Assembly (NCBI GenBank): GCA_011033025.1
Contig: WFMF01000175.1
Coordinates: forward strand, 186,001 to 250,000
Source of the DNA: Beroe forskalii
Taxonomy: Eukaryota; Ctenophora; Nuda; Beroida; Beroidae
Length of the DNA stretch: 64,000 nucleotides
Direction: 5' to 3'
Shown piece after piece: positions 31,701-46,700 of this stretch. The translations under genes were made by a program, and so were the position numbers. The first letter of the stretch is position 1; each line of letters begins with the position of its first letter. The notes under the pieces were generated by a model. That model was not told where the DNA came from. It was given only the letters and a program-made list of their open reading frames with translations, and did not search any database.

Positions 31701-34700
31701 ACAAATCTTCTTTCATCAGTAGGGCAATTCATTACTTTAAGTGTTATGGCAAACTTTGCCAAACACTTTTTTTGGCAAACTCCAAAAAAGTGGAAGCATT
31801 TGCCAAAGTTCGCCAAAAATTAAACACCTTTTTGAGCACTTTTGCAACAATTTAGGTACCAATATTATGATTTTCAAGGATGAGGAATCGATTCCCAAGG
31901 TCTGTTTAACATTTTGACGTTATCCAGAGTCTGTAGCAGAGACCACAGAGAATAGAGTATGAGGCTACAGTAACAAATACGATATTTCATATCCTCTTAC
32001 TTAAAGCTTTATGCATTCAAGTACTACGTAGTCCGATCAAACCGTTGTATTAAGCCCTCAAACCGAAGCATGCACGCTACATAAGTCTGTTCAAGCTGCC
32101 TAAAATCAATAGTAAGGCCCCACTGTGACCATTGACCAGTTTCCATGGATTCATCCTCAGCTGTGTGGAGGCGAGTGGAGGCTGTGTGGAACCATTCATG
32201 CTCCACTCAGCCTCTACTAGGCTCCACTCAGCCTCCAATAGTTTCAATACAGCTCCATAGGCCTCAAATCAGCCTTTACTAGCAGTGGAGGCTCAGTGGT
32301 GCCAAGTGGGAGGCTGAGTGGAGCCTAGTAGAGGCTGAGTGGGAGACTAGTGAGAGCCGAGGGAGGATGTCGGGAGCCTAGTGGAGGCTCTTAGCGGTGT
32401 TCCAGGGAGCTGGAGTGGTGCCTACTGTCTAGTGGAAGCTCAGTGAAGACTAGTGGAGGCCTAGGAGCCAATTGGAGGCTGAGTGAGCCTAGTAGGAGGC
32501 TGAGTGGAGACTAGTGGAGGCTTTTAGCGGGGGGTTTTAAGGTGGGGGTGGGGTGGGTGCCCCTGTCTGGGGGAAGCTCATTAAGGACTTGGGGGAGGCC
32601 TTTTTGGGCCAATTTGGGGGCTAAATGGGGGGCCTAGTAAAAGGGGGCTGAAATGGGGACCAAATAGAGGCTGGGATTTTGGGGGTAGTGGGAGGGGGCC
32701 GGGGGAGGCTGTTTGGGGCCCAGTGGAGGCTTGGGGCCGTTAGGGGGGACTGAGGGTGGGGGAACTAGTGGAAACCAAGGTGAAAACAGTGGAGGCTTTT
32801 CCCTTTTGGAAACCCAGTGGAGGGCTGAGTGGGGCTTAGTGAGGCTGGGGGGAGCTAAATGGAGGGTTGGGGGAGCCCCGGGGGCCGTGGGCTGGGGCCC
32901 TTTTGGGAGGGGTGGGTGGAAAGGGGAGGGGGAGCCTTGGGGGGAGGCTGTGTGGAGCCTAGTGGGGGGCTGGTGGGCCTTTGGGCTGGGGGATAAGTGG
33001 GGGCTGGTGGGGGACTAGTGAGAGCCGAGGGAGGCTGTTTGGCGCAGGTGGAGGTTTAGCAGTGTCTAGTGGAAGCTGAGTGGTGTCTACTGTTCAGTGG
33101 AAGCTCAGTGAAGCCTAGTGGAGGCTGTAGAGCCTAGTGTCACAGCCTCCCACTAGGCTAAACAACACAGCCTCCACTAGACCACCACTAGGCACAGAGA
33201 AACCTCCACAGTAAAGGCTGACTTGAGCCTAGTGGAGACTGATTGGAGCCTTATGAGGCTATGTGGAGCCTATTGGAGGCTGAGTGGAGGCTGAGTGAAG
33301 ACTAGCATATGTTTGTGTCTCATTGAATTCCCCTAATTTTCATTCTCATCTCATTTATTGATACTTGACTGCCATATTTTGGAACTCACTTCTGAACATA
33401 ACATTCAAATTATTTTGCCTGAAGTTTTAATTGCAATTGAAGTTTTTAGTTGCAATACTTTAGATTCGATTCCGTAGTACGATAGTACGATATCCAACAT
33501 AACTCTATTAACATAATATTGTGTTCAGGATGATTCAGTATGAACTGAGTATCTAACTGGAAGAATGATCCTGTTGCCGTTGGATCTGAAGATCAAGATT
33601 TTCTAAAATAAATTGCCCTACTGATGAAAGAAGATTTGTGACTTGTGTGTTGCTTGTCGAAAATATAGCATGTGAAAATGACTCAGAAATTCCCAAGCTA
33701 AAGGGTGGGCGTGGTCACTAATGACTTATATGATGGTCAGAGACTAAAAATAGCACTTGCAATCGATTCAGCGTCCCAAAAAACATGGGGTTAGACACCT
33801 AACATGCCACAGTTTGATTTGGAAAAATATCATGTGAAAATGATTCAAAAATTCCACACTAAAGGGGTGGGCGTGGTCAATAATGACTTATGTGATTGAG
33901 ACTAAAAGTAACACTTACAATCGATTCATGTCCCAAAAAACATGGGTTTAACATGCCACAGTTTGATTTGGAAAAATATCATGAAATGACTCAACCCCAC
34001 GCTAAAGGGTGGGCGTGTGGTCACCATGACTTATGTGATGGTCAAATAACCCCTTGCAATCGTCCCAAAAACATGGGTTTAGACACCCATCATGCTATAT
34101 ATGTCAATAAATTTATTTTTTCTGTGATCGATAAATTTTCCCACGGTCGGAAAAGGGCGTGGTCAATTTTCGAGTTTCCCCAAGGTATTTTTCAATACTC
34201 CTGGGCTTATATGTTTTCTAACATGATAAGAAGCACAAATAACATAGCGGGATAAGTTCCTGAATTTTTGCAGGGTACATGCATATACTGACCAGACTAA
34301 TGGCGTCTGTTTTATTGTGAAATATAGGATATAAGTGTCTGTTTTATTGTGAAATATTGAATAATGGTATCTGTTTTACCTGTTTCCTGGGGTCAGGTGG
34401 AGCAGAGGAAGGCACTCTGTTGGAGATGGGTTTATACTTCCTGATCACACCCCGCTTTCCGTTCTGAAAGGGAAACTTGTGATATTACTTGTCTGGAAAA
34501 AGATATCAAGTTCTGAAAGGGAAACTTGTGATATTACTTATCCGTACTTATCCGCAAAAAAGGGATCATGGATTATTTATTGTCGACATACGTCAGTACG
34601 GAAGTGCTAATAATCATCAGCAATCGTCCGTGTCTCAATAGTAAGTAGGAAAGGCAAAAAACATATACTCATTCCGTAAATGGGGAAATTGATAATCCCT

Positions 34701-37700
34701 TGCGGTGTTCTATATTTAAACGGCAGGTGTTCTATGCACAGGCAAGGACCGCGTTTCAATGAGGAATTCCTTAACCACACAGTATTTTACCACACAAAAT
34801 TTACCACGCAGGATCCACTTGTAGGGTTCCTCATTGATGAAGCTGTAGACGCGGGAGTTTCGTATTTCATGTTTCCCATAAAATCACCATACAGTACCGC
34901 GATTTCTAATGTTTTATTGAAGCCGATGGGTAGAATGAAATACCTTCCTTAAACAAAAGTGCTATTGTTGTTTCGAGGAAGGTGGTACTCAACTTCAACA
35001 TTCAGTACTCTCAAGTTCTCACATGAATTCCACATCCCCCCTCACACACACACACTCACACACACACACACGCACACCCAAAACTTTTCGGGTATTACTG
35101 TTCCTCTCAATATTCACTTTGAGTTCACAGAACTTGGTAAAAATATGATAACATCGTGAGATTCATATTTCTGTTTCTATCGAAGTGAGTATAACCGTCT
35201 AGAATGAAAAATAGGTAGTTTCGTCCTCAACCCACTATTCTAAACCATAACAGTGACGTCACTCAGAACCATATATTATTATCCGTACAACACATAAAAT
35301 ATGAGTAGAAAAGTGGAAAACACAGTGCACTGAGTAGGCAGTAATATTATTCACTCTATTTCGTCAATAGCGTGCGTGTACAATAATTGCGTGGGTTTGA
35401 ACTTTGTGCTTGAGTAGACTTGAAAATACACCGCATCATCAAAGTACCACTTTACAACAATACCACATGGTTCTGCAGGGTTGTTATGCAGAATTGTGTC
35501 ACGTGATTATACACCAGATCACGTGATCATACACCAGATCACGTGAGAACGCATTACGTCATGCCCAGGAACACGTGTGTTGCTATAGCAACAAATACAA
35601 ACTAGGTACGATCAGTGTCGCGTGGTTACCGATCAATGATCATGTGATATGTCTACAAGGCATATCAAGTCTAAGTATTTTATATTAGCTAAGCAGGTAG
35701 TCGAATAACGGTGTGTATAGAGAAAAAGGAAGCTTTAGTGAAATACCGCCCAGTATTCAGAATCTAACCCTTCTTTTTGCTTTTCATCAGAAAAGCCCAG
35801 CAATACTCTTGTTATCAACTTAATATTTTATTAAATATCCAGGGCGAGCAATGGCTTATCAAATCCCCATTTTGATAAAATGTACAGTCCATTATTATAT
35901 TAAGTCCATTCTAGATTCGATATAATGCAACAAGTACATCAGGATACAATTTCCCGGGCGATTTTGCTCCAGAAAAACACAAATATGTCATCTTAATCAA
36001 GTTTTAAAGTTCATTATCGATACATATTTGCTTATTTGTCTCGCTCTTGGTAAGAGCATAGGTAGATTCAAGTGTTTAGATTTATTAACACATAAAATTT
36101 ATTTTCCTACCTCCAACCCGGGAGGGGGTCGAGCTAGGGAAGTGTAGGCTGCTTCCGAGTTCTTCCTCGTCAACTGTAAATAGTGTGGAGGTAACAGATA
36201 CTTTTAAGATAGAAGGTAAGGATCTGCGTGAAGGTGGTTACACGTTTATAACAGCTGATATTAAGCAATTGGTTGAAAACCCTTCAGGGCGGTCATCATA
36301 TTGTGTTTACCGGAAGTTTACACAATGTCCTCGGATTTGGGACACACTAAATGTCGAACCAAGTCAATTCTCCTCGACACACAAAAAGTATTGCAGCGTA
36401 GACTGCGAGTGTGAACAGTGAACCTTTCCAAGTTACCTCAGTTGGTTAGTAGTTGTAAAGACTCCTTTGGCGTGCAGGTAGTGTGAAGCAAGTAAAAGTT
36501 CAAAGTTACAATTATTGAAATACATAACTGCACCATAACCGGATTATTGCTTTATTGGTTACCTGTTGATTTGACAAGATGTCAAGATTCGAGTATCCGT
36601 CGCCAGGGTTAGTCACAGGCTGAAACAGTGAAACAATTACAAAATCAACTAAGTGAAAACGTAAAGACGTAAAACATATAACGGAGGATTGAAGTTGAAA
36701 ACTTGAAAATGATCGTGACAAGTAGAATAATATTACAAATAAAGTTTAGAATTCATTAAAACAAACTCATAAAAGCTGCTTTGAGGTTTGAAATAAATTA
36801 CAAACTTACAAAGAACTTAGGTTAATTAGAATTCAAAATAAAATTTTAAAAAAACTCACAAGGGTTGGTTTGAAGTTGGAAATGGACGCGTAACCTTCGT
36901 CAGTAGACTCAACTACAGGTCTATGTAGGTGAGAATACCCCGCCTAGTGGTGGAATGTTATTATTAATTATAATTTTACAGTATCACAACAAGTATAACA
37001 TTTTTCAATATCAATTATATAAAGGACACAGATACTTCGTCATCATCTCAGTTGTTGAAATGCTTATGGATCTACCAGAGACATATTTAATGTGGAACGA
37101 AATTTAGGTAATTCACGAAAAATGCCCCATCTTTTTAAAACTTCATCTTTCATTAAATTTCAATAATTGAGGTCATCATCGTTAATAACTCAATATAGGT
37201 AATATTGAGAAATTCACCATAATTTCGAACCTCCGAAACTTCGATCCCCAGATTTATTGTCCCACATTAATAATCAATAAGTCTCGTAAGGTAGACCATC
37301 ATGACAGCGGGTGCCAGAACATATAATAGCAGTAGTGCTGCAATAGCTCATGGTTATAAAATTTGTTATTCCAATGGAATAAAAGTTTCTTACCCTGTCA
37401 TTCACCGTCTGAGAATCTGCATATTCGGGGGCGAATGCAGAATTACTGAAGTGTATTATGACAAGTTTTATCACAAGTGTGCGACATCTGATAAAAAGTA
37501 AAAAGTGCGATTTGGGAAAACTCGCGCCGATCCAGTGCTCAAATCTTTATAAACTTTGCAATAATTGAAGACGTCTTGATGGATCTAGAAGTCAAATTAT
37601 GAAGTAGGTAAGCTAAAATGTCAATTTCTAAATTCTGCTTATTTTTTGAATAATTTATGCACATTATGCAAAAGTTCAAACTTACGAGTATTGCACACCA

Positions 37701-40700
37701 TTGTTGACAGCATAAGAATCCTTCTTACTCTTCAAGGCACCTTGATAAAGGAAATCTGTCAGAATTTCAGCAACATATATCAATAATAAGTGACAATTAC
37801 TCTAAATTCTTAAATTGTGGAAATGAGACGAGAACATTCAAAACACCCAATCAGTATCCTTGACAAAAGGCACCATGTCGCCATGATTATAGAATTCTAA
37901 AATAGAAATAAGTAACTACGATTCACAATTTTTATTGTCGTTCATAAGACCAACAGTCATATTACCGAAAATCATCAATCAAGAAATGTTTTAACTTTTT
38001 AATGATCTAATAATCAAGTTCATTCAAGGGAACATTGATGTGAACATATCAGAAACGCCAACGATGAAACTAGTAATAATTAGGTATAGAGGTATAGGAA
38101 CTACTTACTCTTACAGCGAGGTAGGAGGAAAACGACAAAGAGCACAATGACAACAATGAAAACCACACTCCCACCCACACTCCCTCCTATTATTGGTGCC
38201 ATATCTGTAATGTGAAAAATGTTGGGTGAGATACGATCAAGTTTGTTTTCTGAGGATTTCAATAATCGATCTTAGTTTTTCAGTGCATCCAGAATACATT
38301 TGAATTATGAACCTCTGTATAAATTCGTTTAGAAAACTCGTTACAAACTAAAAGATAACTAAAAAAGTACTTCAAGAAGTACTTTCAACGAGAGAATGAA
38401 TAAAGACGTATGGATATGAAAAGAGAAAAAGCAACATATCTTCACACCCTTCTATTATGGGACTGGAATGATTTTGTGACTTTTCTGCAATAGATGTTTC
38501 TCCCCTTCCTTCACCACTTACAGTCTCCACATAACACACATAAAGTCCGTCATCGCATGTAGCTTGGTGCTCAAAGTAAATATTCTGAAAAAGAAAGAAT
38601 TAAAGAATTTATGATTGTGTTTTCATGATTTGAAGTATAACTCAAATAACTTCGATCTTTAAATTTTTGCGAATTTTTGCGAATTTTTTTGAATAAATAA
38701 TTCAAAAAAGCTATGTCCTCCAATAGGTGGCTCAACCCAAAGATGGAAACGTGCAAATTAGGATATAAATAGTTTAAAAACCTCTTTCTTGCGAGTAGTG
38801 GACTGAGGGCTGAAAACCCTAATATTTCCTCTTGTGGTATCAAAGTTTTGGACGGTCAAACTGACTTTCTTCTGAGGAAATCCTGAAATGAATATTACTG
38901 ATTGAATGGGAAAAGATTGTTTGAACTTCTCTTATAAATAGTTATACCTCTCAAGTACTCAGTAATATGATGATAAAAACTAGAGGCACAAAATGTCATA
39001 CAATTCGCTAATGGGTGGTATACTAAGATACTAGTATAAATATACATATACCCGCAGCCTCTAGGGCTGAATTTCATATCGCACGCGCATGCGCGTGCGA
39101 TATGAAAATATATCCCTCGAGGGCGCTAGCCCGAGTGGGATATATATCGTATAGCACGCAGGGCTCGAAGAGCCCGAGTGCTATACGAAATTCAGCCCAT
39201 GAGGCGAGGAGTATATGGTATATATCCACTCGCGTGAGCTTTTTGGGAGAATGGCATATCTAAGATGAAAAAAGTTGAATGTTCAAGTAAATCCTCGAAG
39301 ATTTGAACACACAGGAAGGTTTTGCAACAATAATATTGAGTTTTTTCTCTAATTAACAAAAATTTAATTTTTTCACAAATGCAATACAAACACGATTGGC
39401 AAAGCTTATGTAGAAGTTATGAGCCCGAGGGCCCGAAGGGCCCGAGGGCGAAAATTTTAAAGGCGAATCGAATCAAAGCATGGATCAATCTCAAAGGTCT
39501 TGCAATCGAAGGATTATTGGCTAAAAATGTGGTTAGATGCTGTTAATTAAACTTAAAACACTAGCAATCTTGGAAAAACAAATAATAATTGGAAAAACAA
39601 ACAAAGGGGAAAATGGTAGCATGTCACTTTGTGAAACGCATCAGTTACAGCAGAACTTGAAGAGAGATACAAAACGATGAGAGAAAATGGGTTAAAATGA
39701 GCGTATTTACATTTGATGAAACTCTGCAGCACTGTTATAATAGACAAATGAGAATGACGTAATAACCATGGTTGAATATGGTAAGTCAATAGAATAAAGT
39801 GTCCCTCGAAATTTTTCTCACGGGAAGTTGCACAACGTATCAGAGTGTCGCGGTAATTAGGCGGCATTTATTTTACATCGTATCCGCTGTGTGTGAGAAA
39901 AAGTAATGCACCATTAATACTAATGATGATGACGTATTGCTCTCACTCACCTCTTGCTATTTCCGAAGAATGTGTAACCATGACAACATGGCAATGCAAT
40001 TAATGATCAACACAAATGCAAATTCCTAACTTTATTTCATGATATTGTATTTCATTCTCTCGTTTTTGATTTTGTATCTTTTTACTTCTCTTTCTCGGAA
40101 TGATTGCTTTTACAGAATTTTACAGAATTGCTGCTATCACTGCTATCATTGCTATCACTGCTATCACTGCAGTTCACTGTTTTCTCTGCTATTTGACTCG
40201 ACTTTTGTCTACTGTTGGCCACATATTTTGCTGAATATTTATTAATTCTATTTCGAAGTTGAACTACTTCTCATAATTTCATGATTCATTAAGCTGCTGA
40301 ACAATGATGAATGTCAGTTTCAGTGTTTTGACTCTTAACTTTCCATCGCCTCGATGTTTTTGTCGATAATCAACTCCACAAAAATCCTTCTATTTGCCAG
40401 TTTTTTGTCTCATGATCGATATTTTGCTGCTAAAATTGTTGTTGTGGACACTTTCAATGATCTCAGCCAGTTTAGCACCAAAAAATATTTTCTTCCAAGA
40501 GGCGGGCTATATTGCAACCGACGCAGAACTGCTCTCGCGGGACGGGCTATATCCGCTGGGTATATCAAATTTAGCATGCAGATATTTTACCGGGCCGCGC
40601 GCGCCCGCAACCTAAAATGTCTTCAAAAAGCGCACGCGAGTGGATATACTATAGAGTGTGCATAGAATGTTGATGAAGAAATTCCTATTGAAGCATTTAG

Positions 40701-43700
40701 CTTTATTAATATGATTTAGTAAAATAAAATAAGTCATCAGAATAAATTCAGACCAATTCAAATCTTTCATTATCATCAGTCTGGGGCTGTGATGAAACTT
40801 GAGAAAAACAATTTGTATAAAACAACGCCTGACAATAGCTTATTGAATAAAAGTCTCAGATCCCAACCTTCCACTTGACACTTGACAGTGACAACTGCAC
40901 CCCTTTCCACACTTGAATCTGGTCGCAGGGACAACACTGGCGTATTCAGATACTCTTTCTCTGGAGAAGAAAGGGATGATTATTGACCAAAAAGGGGTAT
41001 GACGGTGTAAAATATGCCTAAAACAAACCAACCATCAATCTAATATTATCTTATTCACTACTTAAAACAATATGTAATTCTTTATTGTTCTTCTTCAATA
41101 GAAATTGAAACCCACGGTGGGGTACCACTAAGGGCTTTGAAAGAAAGAAATTATGACATAATTATGAATTACATACTCCGATGACCGATAATGAATTACC
41201 TGCTACAGTAACTCTAATCGTAAAAGGATCTGCATTTCCAGCTATGCAAGTGAATTCTCCATCGTATGATACAGATGGCTTGTCCAACACCAGTACTGAG
41301 TAGAGAGTATAGTCGTCTGCCTTGCTGGTGCTGTAATTTCCAGTCAGATCAATATCTTTGTTGCTATGTATCCAAGTAACTTCATTTTCTCTGATTAAAG
41401 GTTTTCCTACTACAGTACAATTCAGTTCTAAGTACCCATCCGTCAGCACGTTAGTTGAGTTTGAAGTTATATCAGCTTGTATACCTCTAACTGAAAAAAA
41501 CATTCATGATTTCAAATATTTTTACCAAGTTTCATAATGCAGTAATATCAGGAGATACTTCAAACACTTCAAATACTGATAGATTGGTTAGTGACTAAAT
41601 TCATATAACAGAGATATGAAAGTTAAAAGCTACACATTTCTAACTGTAGTGAGCATAACATTCGCTGTGTCGTATCTTTCAGCAGATGATCTGACACGGT
41701 TGTACCCCTTGCAAATGTAATCTCCATCAGAATCATACTCTGCAGTAAAGGAGTGTTCACATGTCACCACATGTTCTCCTGAGCAAGACAAAGAAGAGGA
41801 AGCGCTGATTCCTCTGCTCCAAGTCTTTACTTCTGAAGTTGAGATTATAAAGTGGATAAAATTCTATAACAATCGTCACAAATATTCAAATAGCAAATCA
41901 ATCATTGATTGAAATTAATTGAACTTAACATTATCAAAAAAGACTAAAAACCTCTAGAATCCAATTGAACACTATATAGACTACTAGAAATTTCCTGATG
42001 GTTGGTATGGCTCTCTGATCTCAAGGTTACAATAACAAACTGCTTACCAAGATTGGGTAGTGTAAGATCCACTTGGTAGGGTGGAAGACCTCCATTTACT
42101 ACACAGGTTATAGTTTGTTCTGCTTTGTACGTCATGTTACTATCTGAAGCTGAAATTTGATGAAGATTTGAGAAAAATACGTAGATCCAAAATAAGTCTT
42201 TCATTTATTACACCTCGCTCCTGTCTCCATCACTTCATTCCTTCACTTCAGTCTTCACTTCGCCTAAATTTAGTACTTCACTCACTTCCCTTCACCAAAG
42301 TCTTAATTTCACTTCACCCCAGTCTCCACTTTTCTTCACTTCCTTTCAATTCACTTCACTTCGCCCTACTCTAGTAAAGTAGTACTTCACTCACTTCACT
42401 TCACCTCAGCCTTCACTTCGCCTTACTTAGGTACTTCATTTACTTCACTTTACCTCACTTCACTTCACATCAGTCTTCACTCCCCTTACTTCAAATCACT
42501 TCACTTCATGGTTACCTGGTGAGATCGAGGCTGTAACATCCTTGTAAGCAGTCACAGTAAATGTATTGGTTGCACTTTTCTCTTTATTATTAGCTGCAAG
42601 GTTTTTAGCAGTAATCGTGTAAGTTCCATCATGTGAGTAATCAGCTGTATCTTCACTTATAGAACAGGTCATTTCATTGGTCCCTGTACACTGGTTACTT
42701 GATCGGGACCAGGACAATATTACATTCCCATCAGGATTGGTAACTGTTACAGAGAAGGGGGGTCGACCACCATTCAGTGAAAAATTCGCTGTAAAACTGG
42801 AACCAAAATCCACGTCTATACTTTGGGGCTGTGGAATCTCTACATCTTTCACTGAAACAATAATCAGATCAAAATATCGAATAAAAAATCTAAAGTATAC
42901 TACCAGAGCCAAATCAATTTCAATTGGTAGAGTTTAAAACTAAAACGTACCGATGGTAATGATTGCTGACCCTGCATCTTCAACCACTTGGTTTCCAGCA
43001 GCTCTGTTCTTAGAAGAACACTTGTATTCCCCAGCATTATCGTAGCTTGCTGAAGTTACTGAGTCGTAAGTGAAGGATAAGGTTTGTCTCTGGGTATCGA
43101 CTACGACATTACTAGGGGTTGTACTGGCGTCTGTATTGTATAATGCTATCGGTTGTGGAGCAACACCAGATGAGGGAAGTTTAGAAAACTCCAGATAGAA
43201 TGGAATACGACCACCAATAGCGCTACAGTTGATAGTAAATCCATAGCCATATTCTGCTTCGTATGAACTCGGTGTTACAGTTACATCCACGCTTTTTATC
43301 ACTGCGACAACAATATTGACACTGCTTTGTTGTGGGTTTGTTGTTCCAGGTAAAACGTTGTATCCAGTGCAGGAAAACCTTCCTGTCAAATATTGGAGTA
43401 GAGAAAAATTGGGTCTAATCCAATTACAGAATAAATATGCCATGAAATAGTGAAAGATTTGGTAATTCCTGAATTGGCATTGCACACGTCACTGCAATAG
43501 AAATATCTTTGTGAGTGTCATGTTTGTAAGATAAAATCACACAATCAATATCCAGAGCATAATATAGTAATATCGGCAGGCTCACTGACACCTTCCACTG
43601 TCATCATAGGAGTTAGAATCTGTCATGTATGTGCAGGTTAGAACATTCTCTCCAGAACAAGTTAGAGAATCTGTGTCACTGGTTGATAATATTCCATCAT

Positions 43701-46700
43701 TTGATAAGGAAATAAAACATAAAATGATTGATGAGTTTCAATTGATTAGATATGATAAAATACATAATTGCTATTTTTAAAGCCAAAACAGTCAAACATC
43801 CGTACAAGTAATAGAAATTCAATCAGAACAAGAATTGCGCCTGCATTTTCCACTCCAACGTACTTGAATTATCATGATCGAGCTATAAACTTACAAAACC
43901 ATGAATTGATATTTGGTGGTCTCCCCAGAATCCCTTGTCCAAGTCAGATCACTACCAGTCTTTGGTCTTGACAGCACCACCTTTTGAGGTGCTAGTCCAC
44001 CCTCAACGGTGCAGGTGAGAGGAAGGGAACTCCCGAACTGGATCTCAGTTTCAGAGCTGTGCAAGAATATGGTGATTGTCACAACATGGTATGAAATGTG
44101 TAATATGGGTCTATCAAAATTTGTAAAAGAAATTGATAAATCATTAATTTCAATTAAAAATGCAATGACCATAATTTGTTGATGATAATTAGAAGGTATG
44201 AAATAAAAAAAAAAACGTCTCAGTGCTCTAAAGCTCTAAGATTTCAATGTCAATGTATGTTGTATTTAACTGTGTTTTTATATATAGCAGCCGATACACA
44301 GATTATATCGTATTCTATCATCGAGATTAGGTTTGCAAGTGTTACATACATACACCCTTAAGTACAAACCATCAATTAATGCTTGCAATCGCATAGATAT
44401 ATTCAAATTGAAATGCCTGAGTCACACCTTAATTTTCAGACTCGTCCAAGTTAGCAAGTTTGTGTGTGTGACTCAGGCATTTCAATTTGAAAATGTCAAT
44501 GTACATATTAGTTACCTCGACTGGGTTGATGAAACTTGCACAATCTTAGAGACATTAATAACCTCATTATTCGTTTCATCCTCTCTTTCAACATTATTTT
44601 TCACTCTGTTTTTTGCCAAGCATTTGTAATTGCCGGAGTCTTGATAACCGAAAATGAATTAATGGAATTATTACCCTGCAGTGTAATTACTTTTCGAATT
44701 TTTGAGCAATATTAATCATGTAATATCACCGTACCCAGCAGTTGAATTACTGTCAAGTGTGTAATTACTATACCTCAACTGTTGAATTACTATTCAAGTG
44801 TTGAATTACTATTCCCAACTGTTGAATTACTACTGTTGAATTACTACCAATTTTCTGAAACGGCCATTCGCACGAGTCTAACCTATTTGCTAACCTATTT
44901 GCTATCTCTGTGCGGATGTAAATAGGAGAATAATAAGCTCCTAATATCTGTTATCGCACTTTTCATATTAAGAACGATTCGATATAATCTATTCTTAACC
45001 GTATATATACTGTAAAACAAGATAAAATAGCGATAAGGAGCACATAATGTTCGGTACGATATATGTTATCTTCTTAAATATGGCACATTCGGTAGCACAA
45101 GATAAAGTAAATGATATGAGCACAATGTATAAAATACGATATATCTTAACGATATTATAGGGCAACACAAGATAAAGATTTAGATAAATAGATAGAAGGA
45201 ACACTATCGTGTACACCTAAATGGCGCCACCCAGACAGGCTTGATAACTCCATCCGTGTTTCAATGTTTATTTATCTAGTCTTAGAGATATAACGCAGAC
45301 TTGTGGCGCCATATATAGGGTGTTTTGCTCCGTTTTATCAAATTCAACTACATTATTTCTGTGCGCCGTCATTTCTATCTGTCAGTGTTCGTTACTTATT
45401 TTAGATCGGGATGAAGATAATGATTTTAGCGCAAAACTTATTGTTCAACCACTTCTGGAGGAATGGCCCCAATGGCTAAAGCATTCCATAGGAGGGTTGC
45501 AGAACTTGTGGCTGAGAAGAGAAGTGAGGAGTATAAAGATGTGATGAGTATGATGAGGACTAAACTGTCTTTCTGGTGTCAGTCAGAGGCTCTAGGGGCA
45601 AATCACCTAGAGTAGCAGAACTTCCATTATCATGTTTATCATTTAACTTGGTACCAAAAGGCCTCACGTATAATTCTTTTGTTCCAAATAAACCATAATT
45701 TTCAGTCTATCTTCATGAGTTTGTACTTGTAGATGTCAATTGACATTGGGTTTCTTTATATAACTTAACTGTTTTTATTTTTATTATTGTTCAACTGAGG
45801 CGTACATACATTCATTTTGATGAACTCTAAAGATTTAGCTGACTACATTTACATGTGATCGTGTTTATCTTTAAGGGCAGATTCTATACGAGAACCGCAT
45901 AAGATTGTAGCTCTCGAGTCAGTTGTTATTAATGTTTGTGGTGTGAATTGTTTGTTTTCGATTGAGTACTTAACTTTCGTGGTTCATTTTTTATGGCAAT
46001 GAAAGATCAAAACAAAATTTTTGTAAAGTACATATACATACACTACGTTGAATGCACTAACAGTATGTATCAATGCTGGGCGCTGGTTGTATCATTTGGA
46101 CTTTTGAACTTATTCGCTGAATTGACCCCGTTTCGATGATGATGTGATTCTGACTTTTACAAATCACTGGCAAATTTGTCCAAAATTCTCGCCTGTTTCA
46201 ATTATGTTATTATGAAATAGTGTACCCATTATTCATAAAGCATTGAGTTCGAATACTTAAGTTGTAAACCATCTACTTTGATTGATGCGTATATGGCAGG
46301 GTAATAATACAGTAAATACACACTTGGGTGTGTAAATTACCATCGTAATTGCACTCGCAAGCTCGTGCAATTACTCCAATAAATGCACTCGCAAGCTCGT
46401 GCATCTATTGCATGAATTCCACTCGCAAGCTCGTGGAATTAATGTGGTAATTACACACCCAAGTGTGTATTTACCGTATATAAATCCATTCAGATGAGAA
46501 GAGAGTAAAAATCATGACAGATCAGTCAGAACTGAGTGTACAGACAAAAGAAGTCAGAAAGGAAATAAGCGTGATAGCAGAAACTATCTGTGAATTGTGA
46601 TGTTAAATGAAAACGATACATAAATGGATGTGAGATGTCCATGGCCAGGACATCTTTAAATACTTAGATAGTTTATAGTTATTTCTAAGTCAGATCTAGT

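Noticed and set aside
32713..33018. 101-codon Gly/Trp-rich open frame
   Set aside because: Product of the G-run-rich minisatellite core of a foldback element.
38436..38440. AT-AC (U12-type) intron after the stalk exon of IgR-B
   Set aside because: The sequence atatgttgc does not fit the U12 donor consensus and the acceptor is an ordinary AG. A GT donor 4 nt on explains the data better.
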